Source of the DNA: Peronospora farinosa
Taxonomy: Eukaryota; Oomycota; Peronosporomycetes; Peronosporales; Peronosporaceae
Direction of reading: 5' to 3'
Length of the DNA stretch: 64,000 nucleotides
Assembly (NCBI GenBank): GCA_947646735.1
Contig: CANTFK010000107.1
Span: 62,001 to 126,000 of the forward strand
Shown here: positions 9,476-19,353 of the stretch, piece after piece
Layout: every line of letters starts with the position of its first letter
Position numbering within the stretch: the stretch's first letter is position 1
Notes under the pieces: generated by a model
What the model was told of the DNA's origin: nothing
Seen by the model: only the letters and a program-made list of their open reading frames with translations
Database searches by the model: none
Translations under genes and position numbers: made by a program

Positions 9476-10428
9476 CTTTAAGTCATGGATCGCCATTAGG
9501 TTGGTGGATGGTCGCTGATATGATACCTCGGTCTCCAGGATATGTCTCGGTGGGATCGCGTCGGTATAACGAATGGCAGACATTAGCGTTCGAAGCGACA
9601 ACGGATCGAGAAGAAGAAACACCGGAAGAATATACCGGACCGCTAGTGGATCATCCTTCGTACCCTACACCAAAGAGGATCTTAACACGCTCTAAAGAGG
9701 AAGCAGAAGAAAGGACTACGGAAATAGTGAAACTCACGACACGATCCAATGATGAATGCGATGCGATAAGAGAAATCGGGGGAAACAATGTAGAAGATCT
9801 GGTGATCAAAGATGGAAGTGAACAGGTAGCACAACCTCCATGGGTAACCAATGCGATCAGAGGGATGTCAAATGTCGATCACGCGCAAGGGCCGTGGGGT
9901 GAAGATAATTACACTCACAATACCTATACACCGAAATGTATGGAGCGCGATCCGACAATTAATGACCGCGATCTGGCTGATCTGGATCGCGATGACCGCG
10001 ATCTGGCCGATCTGGATCGCGATCTGCGAGAACAGGAGCAAGCTAGTGATACCACTACTATCAACGACGAATGTATTCTAGCCGGAGGAAGTGTAAAGAT
10101 GAAGCCTGAAGACTCGATGTATTATCACGAGAGTGGTGAATTGTATGCTGAAGATGTGGATCAACATATGGCTGTCTTGCCTGAGATTGTGTCATCCACC
10201 GAAGAAGTTACGATTGATGATATCCAAGTGGGCGATCCGGGAGTTCCTTTAACCAAGGACCAAGAAGGTTTACGGCAATTGATTTGGGGAACCGGCACTT
10301 ACTCATCGGCAAAGGAAACGCGCTTCCTCCTGCAGCGCAAGGAGCAGTATGTGATATCGATGTTGGCGGAGCACGCCCGATCGCACAGCGAGTACGCCCA
10401 GTCGCTCCCAAATTTCGCGAGAAGTTAG
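9472..10428 (+). CDS. E3 acidic spacer between protease and RT
   Basis: A 318-residue open frame rich in Asp/Glu/Arg, including a short duplicated tract with DRDLADLD repeats (about 9960-10030). Its end overlaps the RT frame starting at 10284. No catalytic motif is visible. Like the repeat-rich linkers in E1 and E2, it occupies the space between protease and RT, so it probably serves as a polyprotein spacer. It may be partly shifted out of the true pol frame. Confidence 0.5.
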   Translation: MTLSHGSPLGWWMVADMIPRSPGYVSVGSRRYNEWQTLAFEATTDREEETPEEYTGPLVDHPSYPTPKRILTRSKEEAEERTTEIVKLTTRSNDECDAIREIGGNNVEDLVIKDGSEQVAQPPWVTNAIRGMSNVDHAQGPWGEDNYTHNTYTPKCMERDPTINDRDLADLDRDDRDLADLDRDLREQEQASDTTTINDECILAGGSVKMKPEDSMYYHESGELYAEDVDQHMAVLPEIVSSTEEVTIDDIQVGDPGVPLTKDQEGLRQLIWGTGTYSSAKETRFLLQRKEQYVISMLAEHARSHSEYAQSLPNFARS

Positions 10429-12040
10429 CTGACCTAATTAAAGGATTACTATCAGCCAGGATTATCCAGCCGTCGACATCACCATGGGCTTCGCCGATTG
10501 TGGTAATTATAAAAAAGAATGGTGTCGACATCCGGTTATGTATTGACTATCGGCGGGTGAATCAACTCACAAGATTGATGGTGTATTCTATGCCGTGATT
10601 AGAGAAGTATTGCAAGACATGGATAAGAATATGTGGTATTGTTCGTTGGATATGGCCAGTGGATTTTGGGTCGTGGAAATGACCGAGCGAGCAAGAATGA
10701 TTTCTGCTTTTATCACGTCGTCAGGTCTGTTCAAGTGGTTACGAATGCCGTTTGGGCTAAAAAAAGCTCCGCAGATTTACCAACGTCTAATTGATAATGA
10801 ACTGTATGGATACCTCAAGATCGGTACGGATCCAAATGCAATTGCCACAGGATCACTCGACTCCACTGATACGGTAACGGGATCGCCAAAGCTGGTTGAT
10901 GTATTCACTGAAGGCGAACCGGATACTAGCCAGAAGCCATCTGTGCTCGGCCGAAGGTCATATATTGATTACATACTGATTCCAGCAACATCGTGGTCCT
11001 CCTTATATGATAAGGTAATGCGATTGCTAGAAGTATGCAATGAATGGAATTTGTCGATCAGTCTCGCTAAGAGTTTTTGGGGACGACGTAAGGTAGATTA
11101 CTTTCTCACTTGCAGGAATAGAAGCTCATCCAAAGGATTGGGATCGCTGGTGAACATTCCGTTCTTAAAAACGTTGCGATCGATGCAATCGTTTCTGGGA
11201 AGCTTGAATTACTATAGTCGATTAGTCGAAGACTTTGCGATTTATGCGTCAGTGCTATATGAATTACGGGAAGCAGATTTCCACGAAATCCGTTGTTCTG
11301 ACAAGATGAATGCATTGGATTCGACTGTCGCAACCAGGAATGATTCGGATCAAAATTCCGACATTGGGGACGACCCAGATCCAGAAGGACGGACTCGATG
11401 GGAAAAAGCGATGATCGCATTTACCATGTTGAAAGCCAAGATCGCTAATACCCCGATCCTCAAACACTTCGATCCAGATCGGCCTCCGGTAATTGTCGTA
11501 TATGCGAGTAAATGGGCGGTTTCAGCAGCTTTGTTGCAGGAGTATGATGGCATATACTGGCCAGTTACGTTTACAAGCCGAACGCTGAAGCCAAATAAGA
11601 TCAATTACGGAATGGTCGAGAAGGAGATACTAGCTTTACTTCGGATTTTGGATATATGTTATTGCATGCTAGTCTCGCGAGAGATTAAAGTTCTTACGCG
11701 TTTCTCGACGATGGCCTGGTTGGTGCAATCCTCCGATCTCAATGGCAGGCTAGGTAGGTGGGCCGCATTATTATCGACTTGGACTTTGGAGATCAAGAAA
11801 TGTGAAAAGGGCGAATATGAAATACTTGGTGCCCTGGCTGCAAGTGTGACTCCGCGTGAAGAAGTCGATGAAGTGTTGGTCGCGATTGCTCCCCGGAAAC
11901 AGCCAAGGCAAACTCTAAGTATGCCACCGCCTACGGTGGAAGAAGATGAAAGTCTCTTGGTCGTCAGTTTCGATGGATCGGCACGAACCAAGCGAAAGGG
12001 TGGATTATACAGTGCGATAATATGGAAACTTCCTGAGTGA
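10284..12040 (+). pseudogene. pol: E3 RT and first RNase H, catalytic residues lost
   Basis: RT motifs: STSPWASPIVVIIKKNG and RLCIDYRR in a first frame, then CSLDMASGFW and MPFGLKKAPQIYQ in the next (frameshift near 10590). The catalytic box reads YIDY instead of YIDD (about 10963-10974), which should inactivate polymerisation. The Ty3-type RNase H that follows has VVYASKWAVSA and LTRFSTMAWL where active domains (for example E1) have CDAS and YTDHAS, so two of the three catalytic acids are absent; the Glu of EKEILAL remains. The frame ends at TGA 12038-12040, where LPE-Trp is expected before the second RNase H. Confidence 0.85.
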
Positions 12041-12604
12041 ACTATCGTGGCTGCTGCATCGGAATATGCAACGGACTTAACAGTGAACGAAGCCGAATAT
12101 CGGGGTTTACTATTAGGTTTTGATCTGTTGGAGAATCAGACTAGGGGACGCGTAATCATTTGTGGCGACTCCAACCTAGTGATTCGACAGATGCGGGGTG
12201 AAATCGATTGCAAGGCTCCTGGACCGCAGTTGTTGCGACAGAAAGCAATGGAGAAGCTTCGATCATGGCCGATCCATGAGTTCTTACATATGAAACGCGA
12301 CTGGAACCAAAGTGCAGATCGACTGGCAAGTACTGCTTTGCAGAAGGAACAAGGTGCGGTCATCACTTCGGAAGGAGATCGCCAAGATCTCATTACTCTT
12401 AATAGACTGGATGAGTTGTTGAAGTCGAAGCAGACCGAATCGGTGGTTAAAGTTGCTGCGATTACCAGAGCAACCCGAAGAAGACGTCAACCACCCGAGA
12501 TTTTGCAAGAAGAATTTGTGCATCAAATGCGAAGTGAACGTATACGACAAGCTCAAGATGAGGAATGTTGGATCGCTAACCTAAAGATTTTTTCTGATTG
12601 GTGA
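11941..12604 (+). pseudogene. E3 second RNase H domain (RNase HI-like)
   Basis: Starting before the TGA at 12038 and continuing in the same frame after it, this domain has the four acidic positions of RNase HI: FDGSA (D), VNEAEYRGLL (E), CGDSNLVI (D) and NQSADRLA (D). It thus looks catalytically complete apart from the stop. Extra RNase H domains of this kind are known in plant Tat Gypsy elements and have been reported in oomycete Gypsy elements. The frame ends at TGA 12602-12604, just before the integrase. Confidence 0.82.
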
Positions 12605-12620
12605 TATAACGAATCTCAGT

Positions 12621-13465
12621 ATGAAAAAAGCGAAGTCATGCGCCAAGATTGCAAGTGATTATGAAGTGGATGAAAGCGATCTTCTATTTTTTTGCCCGGG
12701 AGCTGTGAGAAATTCGGAAGATCGCGATGGAATTGCTCGTTTGGTGGTGCCAGAAACTCTTCAGCAAGATTTTCTACATCACTACCATGCCAGTTTGGAA
12801 GGAGGGCACCAGGGAATCGGTAGGACGTATCAACGGATCCGATCTCGTTTTCATTGGAGAGGCTTTTATCGCAGTGTACAGCGATATGTGAGCGAATGCA
12901 CTGACTGAGAGACTGGAAAAGGACGTCCTGTCATTAATGGAGAGTCTCCGGGAAATTTACAAGCTACTTATCCGTTCCAGATTATTGCCATGGATCATAT
13001 TCCATCGCTGCCTAGATCTTTCAAAGGCAACACTGATTTATTGTTCGAGGTCGATCTATTTTCGAGCTATGTGGTTGCCAAGGCGAGCAAATCTAGAACA
13101 GCTCAGACGATCGCCGAGAATTACGAGGAGTTTGTCTTTCGACGATTCGGTGCGAGTGAAGCGATACGGCACGATCGGGAACCTGGATTTATGTCGGATT
13201 TTTTTCGTGCGTTCAATCGACTTATTGGGCAAAAGCAAAGGGATATCGCCCTCAAGCAAATGGGACTGCGGAACGTATGGTGCAAACTCTGACTCGTGCA
13301 TTACAGATGTATGTCACTGACGTTAATCAACAAGACTGGGATGAGTATGCCGAACGCCTAACTTTCGCGATAAATACCGCCCAAGATCGGGTGCGCGGCG
13401 AAACGCCATTTTTCTTGATTCATGGTTGGGACGTTGGAAGCTACTTTACCATTAAAGAGTACTAG
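12621..13465 (+). pseudogene. E3 integrase, split over three frames
   Basis: The zinc-binding start is seen as HHYHASLEGGHQGIG ... CTD, followed by TGA at 12906-12908 where the second HHCC cysteine should be. The core is in another frame: AMDHIPSLPRS and RHDREPGFMSDFF give the two Asp, and the Glu occurs in YRPQANGTAERMVQ, one frame on (about 13240-13280). The family cuts and joins DNA ends during insertion. At least two frameshifts and one stop mean the copy cannot make integrase. Confidence 0.85.
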
Positions 13466-14135
13466 GCGTCGGGATCGCGATCCACGTAGGTGGCGATATC
13501 ATGTGCGGCATTATCAGCGGGCGAGAGAAGCAGTAAATGAGAGACTCAGGACTGCGATCCAAATACGTGCTGATCGCCACAATGAAGATATCAAGCCTCA
13601 CGTAATTGAACCAGGGGCGCAAGTCTGGTTATATTTGGATCGTGTGAAAGAAGGGTACGCTCGAAAGCTAGCACATATGTGGCATGGACCTTTTCGAGTA
13701 AAAGAAATGTGTGGAGATCACGCTGTCCGACTGGAGATCGCTGGTAAACCATATCGATTATTTCCCGTCGTACATATATCCAAGTTGAATAGAGTAAAGA
13801 CGTTCCCTGATCGTCCAAAAAATTTGCTGACGATCGAAGAAGAATATCGATTCGATTTTGATGAAGCGCTTTTGCCGGAAGACAGTTTTGAAGGTAATCT
13901 GGAAGACGATGAATTCGAAGTGGATAAGATTGTGGATGTACGGTCTGATAGAAAGACACGTTTTGGACGAGTACATAGACAGTTTAAAGTCTACTGGAAA
14001 GGTTATGCTAACCCATCCTGGGTGGATGAAGCCGACTTAAATTGTGGTGCCTTATTGCGAGATTTTGAACGTGGCGAGATTAGCCGGAATCGTTTTGAAG
14101 TGATGCAATCACATGAAGAGGGATCTGGTGGCTAA
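13422..14135 (+). CDS. E3 integrase C-terminal region with chromodomain
   Basis: A 237-residue open frame. QVWLYLDRVKEGYARKLAHMWHGPF is the GPF-type module that follows the integrase core (here broken into its visible parts: VWLYLDR, WHGPFRV). FEVDKIVDVRSDR followed by FKVYWKGYANPSW is a chromodomain, with the aromatic Trp/Tyr and the W of PSWVDEADL retained. Chromodomains steer some Gypsy integrases to modified histones. The frame ends at 14135 and a convergent minus-strand gene ends 200 bases beyond. Confidence 0.8.
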   Translation: MVGTLEATLPLKSTRRRDRDPRRWRYHVRHYQRAREAVNERLRTAIQIRADRHNEDIKPHVIEPGAQVWLYLDRVKEGYARKLAHMWHGPFRVKEMCGDHAVRLEIAGKPYRLFPVVHISKLNRVKTFPDRPKNLLTIEEEYRFDFDEALLPEDSFEGNLEDDEFEVDKIVDVRSDRKTRFGRVHRQFKVYWKGYANPSWVDEADLNCGALLRDFERGEISRNRFEVMQSHEEGSGG

Positions 14136-14335
14136 CGAAGATCGAGTGTTGGGGATGGTATAATATGCAAGAAGGTTGCATAGGATGGTGGAAAGAAAAT
14201 TTGTGTGTAATGAGTATGGCGATCGAAGTTCTGGAAGACGAGATCGCGGCTAAAAAGCCCAACAAAAGAAGACAATTTTAACGAAAAGGAGGAACAAAAT
14301 GGAATTGTATTGAACGATCAAGAAGTGTTATCGGA

Positions 14336-14995
14336 TCACGATTGCTGTTTGGGAAAAAGTTTACTGGATAAACGGGCGAGGGATGAACCGGGGTGATCCG
14401 CGATAGAGGATCGATATTGGTTCCGCCAAGGCTCCGCAGAATCCAATAACGACAGTGCAGTAATCAGGTTGGGGATGTTTTTCTGCTTGCAATCCAGACC
14501 AGGATACCATGGTCGCACTTCTGCGTACACTGGAAAGTGAAGGAAGTATGGATCCAACAAAATGTCCAGATCGCAGTGTCCTTCGACCATCCCTTGGAGA
14601 ATAACGCGAAGAATAGTTTTCCAGTGGGGTCCAGATCTTAATCGACGCTGTTTGCATTGCTGAAAAGATTGTGGCAGCTCTGGATACTCCTTCCGATGTT
14701 CGCGGGAGATATACAGGAAGTGAGTTGCCTCCCACAAGGCTTGCCTATGGCGATCTTCATATTCCAGGTAAATGTCCGCCATATCTTTGAACCAACCGGT
14801 CAGAGGGAAGGAGATGGGAGCAATCGGCCGACGAGTGATGTTCCACGGTTTCTGATCGTAAAGCGCAGTAACTTGTGCCGGGGTGATCAGTCGGGGAATC
14901 CACTCAGAATCCAGAAGAGACTTGGGATTGGCTTGAGGGGTGAAGAGATACCCTTTCGGTCGGTACAAGTGTCGATAGAATAACTCCACTCCCAA
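14336..14995 (-). CDS. E3 antisense gene, conserved-looking C-terminal domain
   Basis: A 219-residue open frame opposite to gag-pol, convergent with pol. It has globular-protein composition, rich in Trp, Tyr, Pro and His (for example GYLFTPQANPKSLLDSEWIP, WFKDMADIYLEYEDRHRQAL, LLDPYFLHFP), with no low complexity. That makes it unlikely to be a chance ORF. I do not recognise a known domain. It lies downstream of the coiled-coil and repeat segments on the same strand and is probably the C-terminal part of one gene, with stops or frameshifts between the pieces. Words rich in GATCGC occur here as in the rest of E3, so it belongs to the element rather than to the host. Confidence 0.6.
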   Translation of the reverse strand: MGVELFYRHLYRPKGYLFTPQANPKSLLDSEWIPRLITPAQVTALYDQKPWNITRRPIAPISFPLTGWFKDMADIYLEYEDRHRQALWEATHFLYISREHRKEYPELPQSFQQCKQRRLRSGPHWKTILRVILQGMVEGHCDLDILLDPYFLHFPVYAEVRPWYPGLDCKQKNIPNLITALSLLDSAEPWRNQYRSSIADHPGSSLARLSSKLFPKQQS

Positions 14996-15150
14996 TTCCG
15001 CAACACTGGTTAGACTGACCCGTCGGGCGGAACATGGAGCAACCTGAGTCGACGATCGGGGCTTTCGCTCACGATATCTTGGGATCCATGCATCACGTGA
15101 TTTTTGGAGATCCGGCAGATCGGCGTATTAAGCGGGAGTGAGCAACGGGT

Positions 15151-15504
15151 TTATATCTTCACGAATGTACTGGAAACGCTAATCTTCCCGTTTGAGTCGC
15201 TAGAAGGTTCGCCAAAAAGGTCGACCTTGGAAATCTTGGCCGTAAGGCTAGGAGGCGTATCAGGACTCAAGACTGGTGATTTTCTGGAGGGTGGGCTATC
15301 ATTGTGAATTATGATAGGGGACTGAGACGATCCGGTGTTGCCAAAGAGGTTCTTCATGGTGGTGCGACGCCTCGCGGTTGAACGCGATCCGGATTGAGCA
15401 GCAAGTGTAGCGACTTCGGTATCGGAAGACCATCCGTCATACTCAGAGTCAGTCGAAGGCGAGGGAAACGCTTTGCCGTTTCCCTTTAGCTTTCGACGAA
15501 ACAT
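15151..15504 (-). CDS. E3 antisense gene, Ser-rich middle segment
   Basis: A 117-residue open frame rich in Ser, Pro, Asp and Lys (SQSPIIIHNDSPPSRKSPVLSP), as in disordered linkers. It begins inside a Lys-rich stretch that continues upstream in another frame. It lies between the 18-bp repeat tract and the C-terminal domain of the antisense gene. No catalytic motif is seen. Probably an internal disordered segment of the same protein. Confidence 0.4.
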   Translation of the reverse strand: MFRRKLKGNGKAFPSPSTDSEYDGWSSDTEVATLAAQSGSRSTARRRTTMKNLFGNTGSSQSPIIIHNDSPPSRKSPVLSPDTPPSLTAKISKVDLFGEPSSDSNGKISVSSTFVKI

Positions 15505-15529
15505 TGGGTTGCGTTGTAATAACGGATCG

Positions 15530-15950
15530 CACCGACTTGGCAGATCGTTTTGGGGTACCAGATCGCGCCAAAGTATTAGACTGTGCCGAGGTACCAGATC
15601 GCGCCGGAATCTCGGATCGCGTCGAAGTCCCAGATCGCGCCAATGTATTAGACTGTGCCGAAGTATCAGATCGCGGTGAACACCAGATCGCGCTGAAATA
15701 CCAGATCGCGCTGGAGTATCAGATTGCGTTAAATTACCAGATCGCGGTGGAGTGCCAGATTGCGCTGAAGTATCAGATCGCGTTGAAGTATCAGACGGCG
15801 TCAGGGTACCACCAGATCGCGTCGAAGTACCAGATCGCGGTGGAGTACCAGATCGCGCTGAAGTACCAGATCGCGCCGGAGTGCCAGATCGCGTCAGAGT
15901 TCCAGATCGCGCTAAAATGCCAGATCTCTCCGAGGTCGCAGATTGAGCAG
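15530..15950. repeat. 18-bp minisatellite inside the E3 antisense gene
   Basis: More than 20 degenerate copies of an 18-base unit of the type ccagatcgcgctgaagta. Read on the minus strand in the frame of the flanking antisense ORF (15449-15643) it encodes Arg/Ser/Thr/Gly hexapeptides (RSGTSA type). The plus strand reads PDRAEV-type repeats, which I take as the shadow. Confidence 0.8.
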
Positions 15951-16762
15951 AAGTACCGGAAGCGCTGCGGGGACATTTACAGGGGACGTCCAGAGTCGGG
16001 GAAGATGATGATTGGGTGACGAGGGATTGGACAGCGCGTGAAGGCTAGTCGGAGAAGGAAGTAAGCCCGTAGCCAATTCTGCCAGATGCGAACGAAGTAA
16101 ATCTCGATCCTGGATGGCCAGATCGCGCTCCGCCTCTCGATCTGCAACTTCGGTACGAAGTCGACCCAAAGCTGCGTCGTTCCGATAATCGCACCCAGGA
16201 GGCGATCATGTTCAAGCTCGAGAGCGCTCAGTGTCTCTTGCAGTTGTTTCGCGGCTTGCTGGGCCTGAGAGCGAGCTTTCTCGTACTTGGACGCCTTGCT
16301 TTTCATGCTTCGAAAGTCAGCGGCCAAAGTACTTTCTGCTGTATTACGCTGTGCGAGGATGGAGTCCAGTTGCTGTTGGAGGGACGCGATCTGCTGCCGG
16401 AATTTTCCTTCCAGAGTTCGCTGAAGATTGGCCGCCTCACGGCGGAATTTATCCTGCAGGCGATGTTTCTCTGCATTGGCTCGAAACAAAGCATTCTCCA
16501 GATCGGCGATCTCCTGAGACTGATCCGTTAGCTGGTTCAGTTCTTCGTCGAGACCTTCGACCATATTAATAGCGGTGTCAAGCTGTTGACGCAACTCTTC
16601 ATCTCGACGCAAGCCGAATGTGCACAGTCGAGGCACCAACTCGTGATACGAGTTGAGTTCCGTCTCCAGCTGATTTCCACGAAATTCCTGCTCCTGCAAG
16701 GCATTTTCCATGGAGTGATAGCTTTCCACGATGGTATCTTGGGCTTCCAGGCGGTCATACAA
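15912..16762 (-). pseudogene. E3 antisense gene, long coiled-coil segment
   Basis: Starting at 16762 the minus strand encodes about 190 residues of heptad-rich sequence (ELNQLTDQSQEIADLENALF, LQRTLEGKFRQQIASLQQQL, AAKQLQETLSALELEHDRLL). It is a strong candidate for a long parallel coiled coil. Near 16180 a one-base shift moves the continuation (LRTEVADREAERDLAIQDRD) into another frame that runs to 15912. The last part becomes Pro/Ser-rich and leads into the 18-bp repeat. An upstream ATG in another frame (16940) is not needed. Coiled-coil, RS-like repeat, Ser-rich linker and globular domain would be the order of the full protein. Function unknown. Confidence 0.6.
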
Positions 16763-17404
16763 TGAAAGAAACCAACGAAATCGCGTTTTGACGATCCGTA
16801 ACGGGAGGAAGGATTATCCGGGTAGACGGAAGCAAAATACGCGATCCGGTAGAAGAATTCATCGGTAGATCGCGTGTGACGAGCACACCAGCTCGGGGGT
16901 GGCGAACGTTTTCGGGTGGAGATCTGGCCATAGGGGACAAAGTGACGAGAAGGGTGAAACGAGACAGTGCGTAGCTAGGCCAACACTGTATGTGGGCTAA
17001 CGGCGCAGGGTATGATTGTGGCGAAGCGATAGAGTGAATTTGGCAAAGTGTGATCGCATATTTTCGGTTAAGTCCGAAATGGTCAATATATTGATGAATC
17101 GCAATCCAGCCGAAGAAGTTTCGAGACGTTGCAAATGGAATGGAAAACGTGGAGCTCGCAAATCTATGTCAGATTAATTATGGCCTAGAAACTACGCAAC
17201 TGCGATCTCCGGTATTTTTCGATGGCGATCCGCGTGAACGCGATCGCTAAGAAGGAGGATTGGTACATCCAAGTATGTGGAAGACGGTCTGGTGTGGATC
17301 ACGTCGCTATGGAGGACTGGAATGATGTGGACATGACATGTCACATAGATGGACCATCTCACATGACCTGAGAAACGGTGAAGAGGACAAGTCGTGATCC
17401 GGCG

Positions 17405-17530
17405 GATCGCGATCCGATACTAATTATTAGTACCGCGATCCGATACTAATTATTTAGTACCGCGATCCGATACTAATTATTTAGTACCGCGATCCGATAC
17501 AAATTATTAGTACCGCGATCTGATACTAAA
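17405..17530. repeat. Palindromic 28-30-bp tandem repeat in E3
   Basis: Five copies of a unit made of the palindromic core TACTAATTA(TT)TAGTA and the spacer CCGCGATCCGA. Copies differ by a base or two. Each unit can fold on itself, and the spacer carries the GCGATC word. It lies in the noncoding part of E3 upstream of the antisense gene, so it could be a regulatory or replication-related array of the element. Confidence 0.75.
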
Positions 17531-17689
17531 ATGGTATTAAATCCGAGCGAGGTAGCGATCCAGATCGCGGCGATATTGGAGTGGACCACATTACAAGATC
17601 TGATTTCTCCGAAAGGGCGATACGTGGCAATAGATCCTGAGCTACAGATAGTCAAGATCATAGGTTTTGATATTTGATTGGTTAACATT

Positions 17690-18290
17690 AACAGAGTTCA
17701 ATTTGCTTCTAAGTACACGTGTCGACTTCTCTTCCGGGCTGGATTATTTGGCCTCCCGACGTCTCAAGGAAGTCTACCTACTACGCAAGTCATATCCCTG
17801 GATTGTTTGGCCAGGGATTGCAAGAATTCTCAACAAACAACTCCCCCTGCGATTGGACGCAGCACAACAAGAAAAGGACAAGGTACAAGATCGCGAGACG
17901 GCTCAAGTGGTCAGAAGATCAAGTATATCAAATGGATCAAGTATCTACATTTTGGACAAGGCGATCTCAAGAGAGATCAGGGAGACTCAAATAGAGCACC
18001 CCAAGAACAACTGCGATCGTGTGAGGAATTCCACGCGACCGCCCCCCCCCCCCCACCTATCCCTAACACAATCAAGTTCAACATCGACTCAAGTCTACCG
18101 AGAAGAGAGCAACCCGCCCTACCGACGGGTACACAAGGTGAGGAAGGCTATACACACGGAATCGGGGTACCCCCTCCGTTAGTCGGTCGTCCGGGCGCCA
18201 GTGGAGAGTTGGGATCGCATCAGCAATTTTGCGAATCCCACTCCACCACATATTACATCTCGGGACCATTCGCATCTTTTTGACCGATGC
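17690..18290 (+). repeat. Probable 3' LTR or tail of E3
   Basis: A segment with short open frames and a C-tract at 18041-18053. The part 18095-18290 recurs, diverged, at 43570-43725 (minus strand) and 48895-49030 (plus strand), sharing a GGTACACAAGGTGAG-like block, a ccccctccgttagtcgg-like block and a cactccaccacata-like block. A dispersed sequence at the end of E3 fits an LTR. No paired 5' copy is in the window, so the edges are not fixed. Confidence 0.45.
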
Positions 18291-18633
18291 TCGCTTCCGT
18301 GCTAAAATCGCCAGTCTTTTTCTGCAAAATTCCCGATTCAACGCATATACCCTCGCATCGGCTTGCTGTGAAGGGTAAAACGCCTTTATAGCGATTTTCG
18401 TGGTACCACCAGGAGACTCTTGCGTTTTGCCGGCCTTTATACTGGTGTGGAGAGGCCTGCCCCTCCCCGCCGGCTTTTACCGTGGAGGAAGGTGCAGGCA
18501 AACGTTCCACGCTTATTTGTGAATGTACTGCAATCTTCCAATATTGTTTTTCAGCCATAGTCAGGCATAGTTGTCGTACTGGCTCAAATTCATGGTACCA
18601 CACAGCGAAAGTGCTCGCGGGTGCGCGAGCCAT
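18253..18633 (-). pseudogene. Possible gene fragment cut by E3
   Basis: A 126-residue frame beginning MARAPASTFAVWYHEFEPV. The first 55 residues have ordinary protein composition; after that the sequence looks random and runs into the E3 tail. One reading is the 5' end of a host gene disrupted by E3 insertion near 18290. No family is recognised, and a chance ORF is possible. Confidence 0.25.
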
Positions 18634-19353
18634 GATGGTGTCGCTTTACTCTTGGAAAGTGCAAGGTAAACGTGTAAAGTAAACAAGTGGTACAATGGTA
18701 TCCCCAATGCTTTGGAATGCAATAGAATTATTTACGTGAGTGTTCAGCTTGTCCCATCTTTATTTGTCTGTATCCAGCACTACCGCCTCCGTTTGGTCAG
18801 CACTACGACAAAGTGTCGCCCATTCGGCAAACATGGCACGAGCTCTGTCGTCATTTTTCTCATTCTTCTGTATACGGTATAGTATCTGAAGCTGCTGGAA
18901 AACTTTTTCCGTTCGCCTTTCTTTCGAGTTGCTGTAAATTGCAGGCTTGTGCTGCCAGCTTTGGAGAGGGGAGGAGAGCCATAATTTGGCGCATTGCGGC
19001 CAAATTGATACTGAGCCAATCCGTAGCGTGTGCTCATGATCTTCGCCCCTCAGTCAGGACTGGTAGCCCATGTTTGAGGCCTTCCGCCTGTGCCAACTCC
19101 GCAAAAGAAACTTATCTACCGAGTGAAGACGACCCCCAATGCGGGCGTCGATAGCGCATTTGAGACATATCATCATACCTTAATATGCGCGCATAAACTT
19201 CGTTATGAATCTGCGCTGCTGAAGGAGTGGATATACTATTTATTTAATCCGGTGCCTTAGGCTCTGACATACCACCATCTTAAAAAATTAACTTGCATAC
19301 AGATCAACTCTTAAATCTTCCAGCACGAATTGTTCCTCAATCTTTACCTCGGC
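18634..19353. other. Stretch without a supportable gene
   Basis: Short overlapping frames occur on both strands (for example 18780-19037 minus and 18813-19154 plus) but none has a recognisable motif or a partner exon. I see no repeat or RNA gene. Confidence 0.4.

Larger units (their letters stand above)
7234..18290 (+). mobile_element. Large decayed Ty3/Gypsy element E3 (dual RNase H, antisense gene)
   Basis: On the plus strand: gag with zinc knuckles, protease, acidic spacer, RT, RNase H, a second RNase H, integrase and chromodomain (7319-14135). A minus-strand gene (14336-16762), a palindromic repeat block and an LTR-like tail (to about 18290) follow. The whole stretch is unusually rich in the words GATCGC and GCGATC, which drop away outside it and help set its limits. 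Frames are interrupted many times. The 5' LTR is not seen: E1 abuts at 7233, so the E3 5' end was probably split by E1. Both outer boundaries are approximate. Confidence 0.75.

Noticed and set aside
15504..16019. Plus-strand ORF with PDRAEV or YQIAL repeats
   Set aside because: A tandem 18-bp unit opens several frames at once; the minus frame connects to coiled-coil and Ser-rich segments, so the plus frames are taken as shadows.
17405..17530. Regular repeats that resemble a CRISPR array
   Set aside because: Eukaryotic context, units are contiguous and palindromic, and there are no unique spacers.
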